Shown here in pieces: positions 1 through 8,473 of a DNA stretch of 64,000 bases. Where the stretch lies: assembly GCF_030123505.1 (NCBI RefSeq), contig NZ_CP126115.1, forward strand, positions 1,130,001-1,194,000, read 5' to 3'. Position numbers and translations under genes: made by a program. The notes under the pieces are model-generated. The model was not told the origin of the DNA and searched no databases. It saw only the letters and a list, made by a program, of their open reading frames with translations. The stretch's first letter is position 1. The number at the start of each line of letters is the position of its first letter. Source of the stretch: Neobacillus sp. YX16 (GTDB lineage: Bacteria; Bacillota; Bacilli; Bacillales; Cytobacillaceae).

Positions 1-1
1 C

Positions 2-226
2 GATCTATGTATCGACCGTACAAAAGACGGAATCCCTCCAATGTGTGCAAGCGTATGTCCGTCCAATACTTTGCAATGGTTAACAGATGAAGAAATTGAA
101 GCGAAGCAAAAGCAATTTAATTTAGATAACGGTAAATGGGTTACAAGCATGCCTTATTTAGAAGGCGAAACAAATGTTAGAGTGAATCTCCCTGGAATCC
201 TGCAGGGTGTCACGAAATTGTTTTAG
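2..226 (+). CDS. 4Fe-4S ferredoxin-type electron-transfer subunit (C-terminal part)
   Basis: This is the end of a gene that begins before the window; the frame is open from base 2. The visible 74 residues hold a Cys early on, then P-P-M-C-A-S-V-C-P, which fits the last cysteine cluster of NrfC/PsrB/DmsB-type four-cluster ferredoxins (pattern C..R...G..P.C...CP). Such subunits pass electrons between a molybdopterin catalytic subunit and the membrane; the catalytic gene is presumably upstream and cannot be seen. The Rieske gene starts 11 bases downstream, so the two are probably co-transcribed. Confidence 0.75.
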   Translation, partial: DLCIDRTKDGIPPMCASVCPSNTLQWLTDEEIEAKQKQFNLDNGKWVTSMPYLEGETNVRVNLPGILQGVTKLF

Positions 227-237
227 GAGGGATTAAC

Positions 238-762
238 ATGACAGATAAAAATAATAAAATCCCGTTCAATGAAGATAACTATACACATAATATAAACCGC
301 AATAATGAAAGAAAATTGGACCGCCGCGGTTTTATGAAAACATTAGTCGGTGCTGCGGGTGTATTTGCAGTTTCTTCTCTTCCGTGGGGTGTATTGGCTG
401 CGAAAGAGCTTAACGGACTGGGAGACAAAAAATATCCAAAACAGAAAATTATCGATGTAAAGTCTTTACCTATTGGCGATGCAGTAGATTTCCATTTTCC
501 AGGTGAACATGATAGCGCGATTTTAATTAGGCTATCCGAGGAGAAATATGTTGCTTATCAAAATGCGTGTACTCATCTTCGCTGCCCTGTATTTTGGAAG
601 AAAGATGAGGGCGAAATGCTCTGCCCATGTCATCACGGGAAATTTGACGTTGAAACAGGTGCGCCTACAGCTGGTCCTCCAAGACGCCCGCTCCCTGAGA
701 TTTATGTGAAAGTAGAAAACGGAACAGTTTATGCTGTTGGGGTGAAGCGCTATGAAGCGTAG
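238..762 (+). CDS. Tat-exported Rieske [2Fe-2S] protein
   Basis: 174 residues. A twin-arginine motif (RRGFMK, residues 29-34) is followed by a hydrophobic stretch ending near residue 55, so the protein is probably exported folded and kept at the membrane as a signal anchor. The Rieske fold is shown by C111-T-H113-L-R-C116 and C129-P-C131-H132-H133-G: C111, H113, C129 and H132 should bind the cluster, C116 and C131 the disulfide. It follows the ferredoxin gene by 11 bases with an SD (AGGAGGG) and overlaps the next ORF by 11 bases. It is likely an electron carrier of the same respiratory complex; its partner is unknown because the operon starts outside the window. Confidence 0.85.
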   Translation: MTDKNNKIPFNEDNYTHNINRNNERKLDRRGFMKTLVGAAGVFAVSSLPWGVLAAKELNGLGDKKYPKQKIIDVKSLPIGDAVDFHFPGEHDSAILIRLSEEKYVAYQNACTHLRCPVFWKKDEGEMLCPCHHGKFDVETGAPTAGPPRRPLPEIYVKVENGTVYAVGVKRYEA

Positions 763-943
763 TTATGGAAGTGTTGCGCTCCTTTTAGTCATATTAATGT
801 TAAATATAATAGCTACACAATTTATGGTTCATCAGTATTTTTATGAAAATTATACGAACACAATTGTTGCAGCAGTCATCAATGTAATCCTTTTCCCTGC
901 CGCATTCCTTATTTATAAAAAAGGTGTGAAAATCAATGAATAG
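752..943 (+). CDS. small two-helix membrane protein of the Rieske cluster
   Basis: 63 residues with two hydrophobic segments (about residues 7-25 and 38-55) separated by a short polar loop rich in Tyr and Asn, ending in a basic tail (KKGVK). The start overlaps the Rieske stop by 11 bases and is preceded by GGGGTGA inside the upstream gene, so translation is probably coupled. No family was recognised. It may anchor the Rieske/ferredoxin subunits (inference from position only). Confidence 0.65.
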   Translation: MKRSYGSVALLLVILMLNIIATQFMVHQYFYENYTNTIVAAVINVILFPAAFLIYKKGVKINE

Positions 944-1247
944 TGAAACGTATCTAGATTTTTGTTTTATACGAGAACAAACAGGTGATTTTGCTGCCGA
1001 TATTGATGAATTATTGAAAAGCATGTTTGGGAAAAAGCGATTAAATTGGTTTCTAGAGGAAAAGACAATAGAGGGAGCAGAAATGGTAATCGCAGAAGTA
1101 AAAGGAATGAGCGATTGGAGTTCAGAGGAAGAAACCATCCTATTCCTTGAGGACCATGCAGATTCAAAGTTTTGGGAGTATCTGCAAGGTTACAAAATGT
1201 TCATCTATCCAGCCAAGAAGGGATGTAACAGCTGTGGAACCCATTAA
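936..1247 (+). CDS. hypothetical protein with C-terminal CxxC, Rieske operon
   Basis: 103 residues, acidic and soluble-looking, ending in GCNSCGTH, so it has a terminal CxxC that could bind metal or form a disulfide. It overlaps the preceding membrane-protein gene by 8 bases. I do not recognise the family. A maturation or assembly role for the neighbouring redox enzyme is possible from its position, but nothing in the sequence shows it. Confidence 0.6.
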   Translation: MNSETYLDFCFIREQTGDFAADIDELLKSMFGKKRLNWFLEEKTIEGAEMVIAEVKGMSDWSSEEETILFLEDHADSKFWEYLQGYKMFIYPAKKGCNSCGTH

Positions 1248-1506
1248 TGTAGATGAATTGCAGAGATTCGTTGGGGCAACAATGAAAATAGCGATAGAAG
1301 ATATAGAGGGCGGGGATCAAGCCCCAGTTGTTAAGAAAATGATAAAAAAAGTTCAGACCTGTCCTGATCATACGCATGTCCGTTTTTATTTTGATACTAT
1401 CTCTTTTTTAGCAGTCCCACTTAACAGCAAAGTAAATCAATCGGAAGCTAGCTTCTCAGCTTCTGACCTAGTTAGTGGTTTAACCTATACATTTCAAAAA
1501 GTCTAG
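1234..1506 (+). CDS. hypothetical protein, 90 aa
   Basis: The open frame extends back to 1147, but the region before 1234 overlaps the previous gene out of frame and has no SD. GTG at 1234, 12 bases behind AAGAAGGGA, gives a 90-residue protein overlapping the previous stop by 14 bases. The product is soluble-looking, with two Lys-rich stretches around an Asp-Glu-Gly-Gly-Asp turn. No family recognised. It sits between the Rieske cluster and the two-component genes in one tightly packed same-strand run. Confidence 0.55.
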   Translation: MEPINVDELQRFVGATMKIAIEDIEGGDQAPVVKKMIKKVQTCPDHTHVRFYFDTISFLAVPLNSKVNQSEASFSASDLVSGLTYTFQKV

Positions 1507-1528
1507 CAAAAGGTCACGGGGGTAAAGT

Positions 1529-2182
1529 ATGGAGCATTCTGCCTCAAAGCAACAAATTCGTTCTTATATTATTCAATCACAAGAGGAAGAAATTAAACGT
1601 ATTTCTTTGGAGCTGCATGAAGGTGTTGGTCAAAATCTATTTAGTATTCTTACTGGATTACAATTTGTTGAATCAGGATTAAGTCAGCCTCATTTGAAAA
1701 ACTATTTACATGAAATGACTCAGTTGATTGAAAGAACGATACAAGAGATTAGATTACTCTCAGTCGAGCTCCATCCCCCAGCCTTAACCACACTTGGCTT
1801 ACTGCCAGCAATTAAGAGCTATATTAAATTATATACCTCAACATTTGGAGTTCTTGTTGATTTAGAATCAATTGGGGAAGAGAAACCAATTCAAGAGCAA
1901 AAGAGTGTTGCGGTTTTTCGAGTTTGCCAGGAGGCACTTACAAATATCGCGAAACATGCTGATACATCGAATATGAAAATGAGTTTGTTTTGGAAGGAAG
2001 AGGAATTGAGAATCTCGATTATTGATTTCGGTGGAGGATTTGTCGTAGACGAAATGGGAAATAACCATGTTACCTTAGGAATAGCAGCCATGAAGGAAAG
2101 AATGCTTCTAACTGGCGGGCATTGTGTTATTTCCTCTAAAATAGGAGAAGGTACGTCTGTTGAAATATCTCTTCCTTTATAG
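1529..2182 (+). CDS. sensor histidine kinase without a sensor domain (HisKA_3 type)
   Basis: 217 residues consisting almost only of the kinase core: a HisKA_3 dimerisation helix with the phospho-acceptor His in LELHEGVGQ (about residues 30-38), a second DHp helix ending in SVELHPPALTTLG, then a HATPase_c domain with the N box (EALTNIAKHA) and G boxes (DFGGGF, GTSVEISL). There is no transmembrane or PAS region, so it is cytosolic and must take its signal from a partner, possibly the GAF protein encoded two genes on. The response regulator gene follows after 20 bases. It resembles NreB/DegS-class kinases. Confidence 0.85.
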   Translation: MEHSASKQQIRSYIIQSQEEEIKRISLELHEGVGQNLFSILTGLQFVESGLSQPHLKNYLHEMTQLIERTIQEIRLLSVELHPPALTTLGLLPAIKSYIKLYTSTFGVLVDLESIGEEKPIQEQKSVAVFRVCQEALTNIAKHADTSNMKMSLFWKEEELRISIIDFGGGFVVDEMGNNHVTLGIAAMKERMLLTGGHCVISSKIGEGTSVEISLPL

Positions 2183-2202
2183 GAAGGGAAGGAGAGGTAA
2201 AT

Positions 2203-2856
2203 TTGATTAAAATCCTATTAGTTGATGACCATGCCGTGGTAAGAATGGGTCTTACCATGCTGTTAAATACAAATCCCGAAATGCAAGTAATTGGTGAAGC
2301 CTCAGAAGGCAATGAAGGCATAAAAAAGGCCTTGAAGCTTAAACCCGATGTGGTTGTGATGGATTTAAGTATGCCTCATGGTAAGGATGGATTATCTGCG
2401 ACATCTGAATTGAAAAAGCTAATGCCTAATGTAAATATTTTAATTCTAACCATGCATGATGATGAGGAATACCTGTTTAGAGCCATTCAAGCTGGTGCGT
2501 CAGGCTGTATATTAAAAAGTGCGCCGCATGATGAGCTGATGTCTGCGATTGAGTCCGTCTCTTTAGGGAATGCTTATTTACACCCAGCAGCTACAAAAAG
2601 ATTAATGGAAGAATATTTAGGCGGCATTAAGCATGACAGCCATGATACCTATCATCTTTTATCCGACCGTGAAAAAGAAGTCCTCACACTTGTAGCTAAA
2701 GGCTATGCAAACAAAGAAATAGCGGAGCAGTTAGTCATAAGTGTAAAAACGGTTGAAACCCATAAAGGTAACTTAATGGAAAAACTGCAAATGAAGACAA
2801 GACCTGAACTAGTGGAGTATGCAGTTAAAAAGGGGCTCTTAGGTTATGGAATTTAA
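2203..2856 (+). CDS. NarL/LuxR-family response regulator (NreC-like)
   Basis: 217 residues: receiver domain (residues 1-120) with the acidic pair DDH near the start, phospho-acceptor Asp in VVVMDLSMP and the conserved Lys in ILKSAP, then a C-terminal LuxR/GerE helix-turn-helix (LSDREKEVLTLVAKGYANKEIAEQ, split here as LSDREKEVL and GYANKEIAEQ, about residues 148-175). The TTG start at 2203 lies behind GGAGAGG. It should be phosphorylated by one or both neighbouring kinases. In the staphylococcal NreABC system this class of regulator activates nitrate/nitrite respiration genes; a similar role here is inference from context. Confidence 0.88.
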   Translation: MIKILLVDDHAVVRMGLTMLLNTNPEMQVIGEASEGNEGIKKALKLKPDVVVMDLSMPHGKDGLSATSELKKLMPNVNILILTMHDDEEYLFRAIQAGASGCILKSAPHDELMSAIESVSLGNAYLHPAATKRLMEEYLGGIKHDSHDTYHLLSDREKEVLTLVAKGYANKEIAEQLVISVKTVETHKGNLMEKLQMKTRPELVEYAVKKGLLGYGI

Positions 2857-2871
2857 GGAGAAGACCAACGA

Positions 2872-3333
2872 ATGACAGAAATAAGAGAAATTCATGCGGT
2901 AATGGAAGTTTGTGATCAGTTACGGAAAGAAGTGGAATGTGATTTTGTTGCCCTTGCCCTTCAAAATGAAGTAGGTCCCGATGTTCAATGGCATTATGCT
3001 TCAGGAAACGTAAACGATAAATATAAACGAATAACTGTCCGTTTTGGAAAAGGAATCGCAGGAAAAATCATTTCAAGCGGCAGTCCAATGATGATGAGCA
3101 ACTTTCCAAATGATATCTATGGAAAAGTAACCGACCATCCCATTATGCTTGCTGAAAAACTTGTTTCCTGTTATGCGTCGCCTTTATTTTTTAATGGCAC
3201 CCCAAAAGGTGTATTGCTGGTTGGAAAAAGGGTCTCATACACATTTTCTGAAAATGAGCAGGAAAAGGTGAAAGAGTCATGCGAAACTCTTGAGCAGCTC
3301 TTAAGAAGTCATATCTTAGGGGAAGGGGCTTAA
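2872..3333 (+). CDS. GAF-domain protein, NreA-like
   Basis: 153 residues forming a single GAF domain: N-terminal helix, DFVALAL strand, the RFGKGIAGKIISSG turn typical of GAF proteins, and ASPLFFNGTPKGVLLVGKR for the last strands. There is no membrane segment. NreA of staphylococci is a GAF protein that binds nitrate and restrains the NreB kinase; this gene has the equivalent position between a NarL-type regulator and an NreB-like kinase, so nitrate or another small ligand sensing is plausible but not shown. It is 15 bases after the regulator and 3 bases before the next kinase. Confidence 0.7.
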   Translation: MTEIREIHAVMEVCDQLRKEVECDFVALALQNEVGPDVQWHYASGNVNDKYKRITVRFGKGIAGKIISSGSPMMMSNFPNDIYGKVTDHPIMLAEKLVSCYASPLFFNGTPKGVLLVGKRVSYTFSENEQEKVKESCETLEQLLRSHILGEGA

Positions 3334-3336
3334 GTC

Positions 3337-4395
3337 ATGGAGACAAATCGTCAGCAATCACTAAATCAGCTCAGCAGCCTAGAGTTGGAATTGAAAAAGT
3401 CGATTCAAGAATTAATGGATATTAAATTCGCTCTTGATGAATCTTCCATTGTCGCGATAACAGATTCTAGAGGAACCATTACATATGTAAATGAACAATT
3501 TATTCAAATTTCGAAGTATACAAAAGATGAGCTTATAGGGCAGGACCATCGGATATTAAATTCCGGTTACCATTCTGCAGAGTTTTTTAAGGAAATGTGG
3601 AGAACGATTGGTTCGGGTAAAACCTGGAAAGGTGAAATCTGTAACCGTGCTAAAGAAGGGACCACCTATTGGGTGGATACTACAATTGTTCCATTTATGA
3701 ATGATAAGGGAAAACCTTATCAATATTTGGCGATTCGTTATGAAATTACAGAACGAAAAAGAGTGGAACAAGAACTTCAAAAAATGATGACAACCATTAT
3801 TGATGTTCAAGAAGAAGAACGCAGGCGTTTATCTCGAAATTTACATGATGGCATCGGTCAAAATTTATATAGTCATCTGATTACGATAAATCGTTTACTT
3901 TCGGAATTAGACCATCCTCTTCTTCAGCAAATGCAAAAGGAAGCAACCCAATTAATTGAAGAAATCCGCGATATATCTTGGGAATTGCGTCCATCTGTAT
4001 TGGATGACCTGGGACTCGTTCCTGCGATTCGTTCCTTCCTTTCCCGCTTTTCTGAGAACTATGGGGTTGATGTTTATTTTGAATGTGTGCTGAACCGACG
4101 CTTAGATATAAGCATTGAGCTGACGATATACCGTATCATTCAGGAAGCACTAACCAATATTCGAAAGTATGCAGATGTAACCGAGGCAACTGTCACCGTA
4201 AGAGAAATGGATCAATCAGTAAGGGTTATGATTGAGGATAAGGGGATAGGCTTTGAAATGGTGAAGCAAGCTCGCGGCGTAGGTCTATTTAGTATGGATG
4301 AACGAGCTAGAGCTGTTGGCGGAGAATTGACTATTTTCTCAGCTCTTGGTAAAGGAACAAAGATTATCCTAGAAGTCCCAGTAACCCGTTCATAA
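3337..4395 (+). CDS. PAS-domain sensor histidine kinase (NreB-like)
   Basis: 352 residues: short coiled N-terminus, one PAS/PAC domain (about residues 30-145, ending in the PAC-type ITERKRVEQEL linker), HisKA_3 with the phospho-acceptor His in SRNLHDGIGQ, and HATPase_c (EALTNIRKYA, EDKGIGFE, GKGTKIILE). It is soluble. True NreB carries four Cys in its PAS domain for an oxygen-labile Fe-S cluster; this PAS has only one Cys (EICNRAK), so oxygen sensing by that mechanism is not supported. It is the second kinase in this short operon and the last gene before a strong terminator. Confidence 0.85.
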   Translation: METNRQQSLNQLSSLELELKKSIQELMDIKFALDESSIVAITDSRGTITYVNEQFIQISKYTKDELIGQDHRILNSGYHSAEFFKEMWRTIGSGKTWKGEICNRAKEGTTYWVDTTIVPFMNDKGKPYQYLAIRYEITERKRVEQELQKMMTTIIDVQEEERRRLSRNLHDGIGQNLYSHLITINRLLSELDHPLLQQMQKEATQLIEEIRDISWELRPSVLDDLGLVPAIRSFLSRFSENYGVDVYFECVLNRRLDISIELTIYRIIQEALTNIRKYADVTEATVTVREMDQSVRVMIEDKGIGFEMVKQARGVGLFSMDERARAVGGELTIFSALGKGTKIILEVPVTRS

Positions 4396-4404
4396 CAATA
4401 ATCA

Positions 4405-4440
4405 AAAAAATAGAACCAGGTAATCCCTGGTTCTATTTTT
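4405..4440. terminator. bidirectional intrinsic terminator
   Basis: Ten-base stem TAGAACCAGG / CCTGGTTCTA with a 5-base loop, flanked by A-run on the left and TTTTT on the right. It lies between the convergent ends of the PAS kinase gene and glnS and can serve both. Confidence 0.9.
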
Positions 4441-4441
4441 T

Positions 4442-6094
4442 CTATATCTTAAAAGAACTCTTTAATGAAACAATTCGGTTAAAGACGAGTTTATCAACAG
4501 TCGTATGCTTTGGATCAACATTGAAATATCCATGTCTAAAAAATTGGAATTTGTCATAAGGTCTGCTTTCCCGCATGTTCGGCTCAACAAATCCTTGTAA
4601 TACTACTAGTGATTCAGGATTTACGTTATCAAGGAAGGTTTTTTCTTCCGCGTCATCTTCCGTTTTATCAAGAATAAGTGGTTCGTATAAACGAAACTCG
4701 GATGGAACAGAATTGGTTGCTTCCACCCAATGAATGGTTCCTTTTACCTTACGGCCAGTAAAGCCGGTACCACTTTTAGTTAACGGGTCATAGGTGCAGC
4801 GCAGTTCAACGACTTCTCCATTTACATCCTTGATGACTTCTTCACATTTAATAAAATAAGCATGTTTAAGGCGTACTTCATTACCAGGGAAGAGGCGGAA
4901 ATATTTAGCCGGAGGATTTTCCATGAAATCGTCTTTTTCGATGTAAATTTCACGAGAAAACGGAATTTTTCGTAACCCCATTTCAGGAACCTCAGGATTA
5001 ATCTCGGCATCAAGTAATTCGATTTGTCCCTCAGGATAATTCGTGATGACCACTTTTAAAGGATTCAGAATCCCCATAGTCCGAGGAGCTTTTAATTTTA
5101 AGTCTTCTCTAACAAAGTGTTCAAGCATTTGGGAATCTACGGCGCCGGAACCTTTTGATACACCTGTTTCACGAACAAAATTACGAATCGATTCAGGAGT
5201 AAATCCTTTTCGTCTCATTCCAGAGATTGTAGGCATCCTTGGGTCATCCCAGCCATCAACGAACCCTTCGTCCACGAGCTGCTTCAGTTTCCGCTTGCTC
5301 ATTACCGTGTTGGTTACGTTTAAGCGGCCGAATTCTATTTGCTGCGGTTTACTATCCATTTCGCATTGTTCCACTACCCAGTTATAAAGTGGACGTTGGT
5401 CTTCAAACTCAACGGTACAAATGGAATGGGTGACGTCCTCAATCGCATCCTCTAAAGGATGAGCAAAAGCATACATCGGATAGATACACCATTTATCGCC
5501 TGTGTTATGGTGTGTTGCATGAGAAATTCGATAAATGACTGGATCACGTAAATTGATATTAGGTGATTTCATATCAATTTTTGCGCGAAGAACCTTTTGA
5601 CCATTTTCAAATTCTCCGTTTCTCATCCGTTCAAATAAATCAAGATTCTCCTCGACAGAACGATCACGATAAGGGCTCTCTTTACCAGGAGAGGTCAAGG
5701 TGCCTCGGAACTCACGAATTTCGTCAGCGGACAAGTCATCCACGTAGGCAAGTCCTTTTTTAATTAACAGCACAGCACGTTTGTACATTTCTTCAAAATA
5801 ATCTGAAGCAAAATGTAAGTTATCCCATTCAAATCCAAGCCATTTCACGTCTTCTTTAATGGAATTAACATATTCGACGTCTTCCTTTAACGGATTGGTA
5901 TCATCAAATCGTAAATTGGTCTTTCCATTAAATTCATCCGCTAATCCAAAATTAATGATAATGGATTTAGCATGACCGATATGTAAATATCCATTTGGCT
6001 CTGGAGGGAAACGAGTGATAATTTTATCGTGTTTGCCAGATTCCAAATCCTTAATCATAACATCTTTTATAAAATTAGAACTTAGATTGTCCAC
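4442..6094 (-). CDS. glnS: glutaminyl-tRNA synthetase
   Basis: Class I aminoacyl-tRNA synthetase that charges tRNA-Gln directly. The HIGH-type motif is in [14 protein letters not shown] (about residues 21-34) and the KMSKS-type motif is VMSKRKL; the C-terminal beta-barrel anticodon domain continues to the end. With the GTG start at 6094, behind AAAGAGG at 9 bases, the protein is 550 residues, close to E. coli GlnRS (554). The ATG at 6139 would add 15 unsupported residues with no SD. Most Bacillota make Gln-tRNA by the GluRS/GatCAB route and lack this enzyme, so it is likely an old horizontal acquisition (see findings). Confidence 0.95.
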   Translation of the reverse strand: MDNLSSNFIKDVMIKDLESGKHDKIITRFPPEPNGYLHIGHAKSIIINFGLADEFNGKTNLRFDDTNPLKEDVEYVNSIKEDVKWLGFEWDNLHFASDYFEEMYKRAVLLIKKGLAYVDDLSADEIREFRGTLTSPGKESPYRDRSVEENLDLFERMRNGEFENGQKVLRAKIDMKSPNINLRDPVIYRISHATHHNTGDKWCIYPMYAFAHPLEDAIEDVTHSICTVEFEDQRPLYNWVVEQCEMDSKPQQIEFGRLNVTNTVMSKRKLKQLVDEGFVDGWDDPRMPTISGMRRKGFTPESIRNFVRETGVSKGSGAVDSQMLEHFVREDLKLKAPRTMGILNPLKVVITNYPEGQIELLDAEINPEVPEMGLRKIPFSREIYIEKDDFMENPPAKYFRLFPGNEVRLKHAYFIKCEEVIKDVNGEVVELRCTYDPLTKSGTGFTGRKVKGTIHWVEATNSVPSEFRLYEPLILDKTEDDAEEKTFLDNVNPESLVVLQGFVEPNMRESRPYDKFQFFRHGYFNVDPKHTTVDKLVFNRIVSLKSSFKI

Positions 6095-6256
6095 TCTATT
6101 CAACCTCTTTCTTTCATCTCTATTACTTATAAATAACATAAAATATGATATTTTTCCATTGTACCCAACTATTCATTAGAAAAATAGTGGAATTGGTAAA
6201 AAGAGTGCAAAAAGGCTACAATATATACTTATAGAAGGAATGGAAGGGGATTTTAT

Positions 6257-7243
6257 ATGATTAATTTAGGTACAGTCGGAACAGGATGGATTACAGAATC
6301 CTTTATAGATTCAGCAAAATTGAGCGGAAAACTAACTTTAACAGCAGTTTATTCCCGAACAGATGATAAAGCAAAAAACCTTGCCCATACATATAACGCA
6401 GCACACTATTTTACTGATTTAGAGGAAATGGCAAAAAGTTCTGAAATTCAGGCTGTCTATATTGCTTCACCCAATTCAGTCCACTTTGAGCAGGCACTTA
6501 CTTTCTTGAAAAATAAAAAGCATGTCATTTGTGAAAAGCCGATATTTTCAAATACAGCTGAATTAGAAGAAGCTTATCAAACAGCTGAGGAGAATGGAGT
6601 TTATTTATTTGAGGCCATTCGAAATATTCATACTCCAAACTTTCGTATTTTAAAAGAGAAGCTTCATATGGCAGGTAATCTAAGAAGTGCTATTCTTCCA
6701 TATATGAAGTATTCTTCACGCTACGATTTGTTTTTACAAGGGGAGGAGCCGAATATTTTCTCAAGTACCTATTCCGGAGGAGCATTAGTAGATTTAGGGG
6801 TGTATCCGCTCTTCTTAGCTGTCGGTCTATTTGGTGAGCCGAAGAAGGTCACCTATTATCCAGTAATACTAAGGACCGGTGTCGATGGCAGCGGTACACT
6901 TATTTTAGAGTATCAAGACTTTGTCTGTACGATTCTTTGTTCAAAGATTTCTGATTCGGAACTTCCATGTGAGATTCAAGGAGAAAAGGGTACATTTATC
7001 CTCGAAGATGCTGCGCCAATATCCGAAATAAAATTCATTGACTGTCATACAAAAGAAAGCGAAATTTTCAGTGTTGCTCAGGAAGAAAAAGACATGGTCT
7101 ATGAGTGCATCAATATCGCTGAAATCATTGAAACAAACAATGAACAAGAATATGAGAAGTTAAAGGAATGGAGTAAAAAAGTAATGCGAGTAACAGAAGA
7201 AGCGCGGAAACAGAACAACATTGTGTTTGGAGTAGAACGCTAG
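6257..7243 (+). CDS. Gfo/Idh/MocA-family NAD(P)-dependent oxidoreductase
   Basis: 328 residues. N-terminal Rossmann fold with GTVGTGWIT near residue 5-13, the family signature CEKPIF at about residue 95 (the Lys takes part in catalysis in this family) and the C-terminal alpha/beta dehydrogenase domain with SGGALVDLGVYPLFLA. Substrate cannot be told from sequence; members act on sugars, inositols and related cyclic alcohols. It is monocistronic; a promoter-like TTGGTA-18-TACAAT precedes it at about 6192-6221 and an SD (GGAAGGGGA) precedes the ATG. Confidence 0.85.
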   Translation: MINLGTVGTGWITESFIDSAKLSGKLTLTAVYSRTDDKAKNLAHTYNAAHYFTDLEEMAKSSEIQAVYIASPNSVHFEQALTFLKNKKHVICEKPIFSNTAELEEAYQTAEENGVYLFEAIRNIHTPNFRILKEKLHMAGNLRSAILPYMKYSSRYDLFLQGEEPNIFSSTYSGGALVDLGVYPLFLAVGLFGEPKKVTYYPVILRTGVDGSGTLILEYQDFVCTILCSKISDSELPCEIQGEKGTFILEDAAPISEIKFIDCHTKESEIFSVAQEEKDMVYECINIAEIIETNNEQEYEKLKEWSKKVMRVTEEARKQNNIVFGVER

Positions 7244-7414
7244 GAGAATTTTTAGATATCCAGTAAACCCTATACGTCTTATAAACTAATTATGTCTTTT
7301 TTTAGTATAGGGTTGTGAACTCTTTATGAATCCGCCATTCTTGATGACTTTTATCACATCCCCAATTTTACTTCGTTCTTTATATTTAAGGTGAAGAAGA
7401 TTGGGGGAATCGTA

Positions 7415-8428
7415 ATGAAGTCAATGAACTGGTACAAGAAACAGTTGAAAAGAAAACCGGTTCAAATAACAAGGTACGTCGTTCAAGCTGTATTCCTGTT
7501 ATTTTTACTATATGTAGGTGTCCGTTTTTATCAATTCTATACGCATTTTGAAACACTAGGAGAAACACCATTTGTTGAAAGGCCAGCGGCTGTTGAAGGA
7601 TTCCTGCCAATTAGTGCTTTAATGGCATTAAAGGTCTGGCTTGCCACAGGAGATTTTGATTTGATCCATCCTGCCGGACTAGTATTGCTAAGCTTTTTTG
7701 TCGGAGGTGCCATTCTTTTCCGGAGATCGTTTTGCAGCTGGATTTGTCCAATTGGAACAATGAGTGAGTGGATTGCAAGAGTGGGAAAAAAGCTGTTTAA
7801 AAGAAATTTTGAAGTGCCCACCTGGCTCGTTTGGCTGTTAACCCCAATCAAGTATTTATTATTGCTTTTCTTTTTGGGTATGGTGGTTGTTATACCGACG
7901 TACGGTGCAATTGCCTTCTTAAACGAACCATATAACAAAATATCTGATGTGAAAATGCTGACATTTTTCTTAGATATTAGCGCTTTTGGGATTGGTTTTC
8001 TTACTGTAATGATTGCACTATCTTTATTCTATAGAAACTTCTGGTGTCGCTTTCTTTGTCCTTATGGAGCGTTCATCGGACTTGGATCGATATTTAGAAT
8101 TTCAAAGGTTCGTAGAAATGAAGAGACATGCACAAATTGTGAAATGTGTACAAAAGTATGTCCATCCAGAGTAAAAGTGCATAAGGTAGAAACTGTTAAT
8201 AACTTGAATTGTACCGCTTGTATGGCCTGTGTAGAGGCATGTCCTGTAAAGGATACCTTGAATATGACGGTAGCAAATAAAAAGGTAAGTAAATGGTTTA
8301 TTCCGGTTTCATTCTTTGTCGTATTTTTCTTAATAGTGGGATTTGCAAAAATGACGGGACACTGGGAAACCATCATTAGTTATGAAGAATGGAAAATATT
8401 AATTCCTGAAGCAAAATATATAGATTAG
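7415..8428 (+). CDS. membrane polyferredoxin, NapH/CcoG-like 4Fe-4S protein
   Basis: Start taken at ATG 7415 behind GGGGGAATCGT; the GTG at 7391 has no SD. 337 residues with about five membrane segments, two membrane-edge motifs CSWICPIG and CRFLCPYG, and two C-terminal ferredoxin clusters, CTNCEMCTKVCP and CTACMACVEACP, followed by a final membrane helix. This is the NapH/YccM/NosR-C-terminal architecture, which takes electrons from the quinol pool and feeds periplasmic or extracytoplasmic reductases. It stands alone with its own terminator, so its partner is not evident; nitrate, nitrite or N2O respiration are candidates given the Nre-like genes and FNR cluster nearby (inference). Confidence 0.85.
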   Translation: MKSMNWYKKQLKRKPVQITRYVVQAVFLLFLLYVGVRFYQFYTHFETLGETPFVERPAAVEGFLPISALMALKVWLATGDFDLIHPAGLVLLSFFVGGAILFRRSFCSWICPIGTMSEWIARVGKKLFKRNFEVPTWLVWLLTPIKYLLLLFFLGMVVVIPTYGAIAFLNEPYNKISDVKMLTFFLDISAFGIGFLTVMIALSLFYRNFWCRFLCPYGAFIGLGSIFRISKVRRNEETCTNCEMCTKVCPSRVKVHKVETVNNLNCTACMACVEACPVKDTLNMTVANKKVSKWFIPVSFFVVFFLIVGFAKMTGHWETIISYEEWKILIPEAKYID

Positions 8429-8430
8429 GA

Positions 8431-8470
8431 AAAAGAGTAATCTGCTGCCCAAACAGATTACTCTTTTTTT
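8431..8470 (+). terminator. intrinsic terminator of the polyferredoxin gene
   Basis: Stem AAAGAGTAATCTG / CAGATTACTCTTT, 9-base loop, followed by a run of T. It directly abuts repeat copy 1. Confidence 0.92.
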
Positions 8471-8473
8471 ATT

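Noticed and set aside
799..1167. Minus-strand frames opposite the Rieske operon
   Set aside because: They are shadows of tightly packed plus-strand genes and have no SD or recognisable protein content.
1147..1233. Long N-terminus of the 90-aa protein from ATG 1147
   Set aside because: It overlaps the preceding gene by 100 bases out of frame without an SD; GTG 1234 is better placed.
7310..7400. FNR/CRP site upstream of the polyferredoxin gene (TTGATGACTTTTATCACA)
   Set aside because: Half-site spacing is 7, fitting neither TTGAT-N4-ATCAA nor TGTGA-N6-TCACA.
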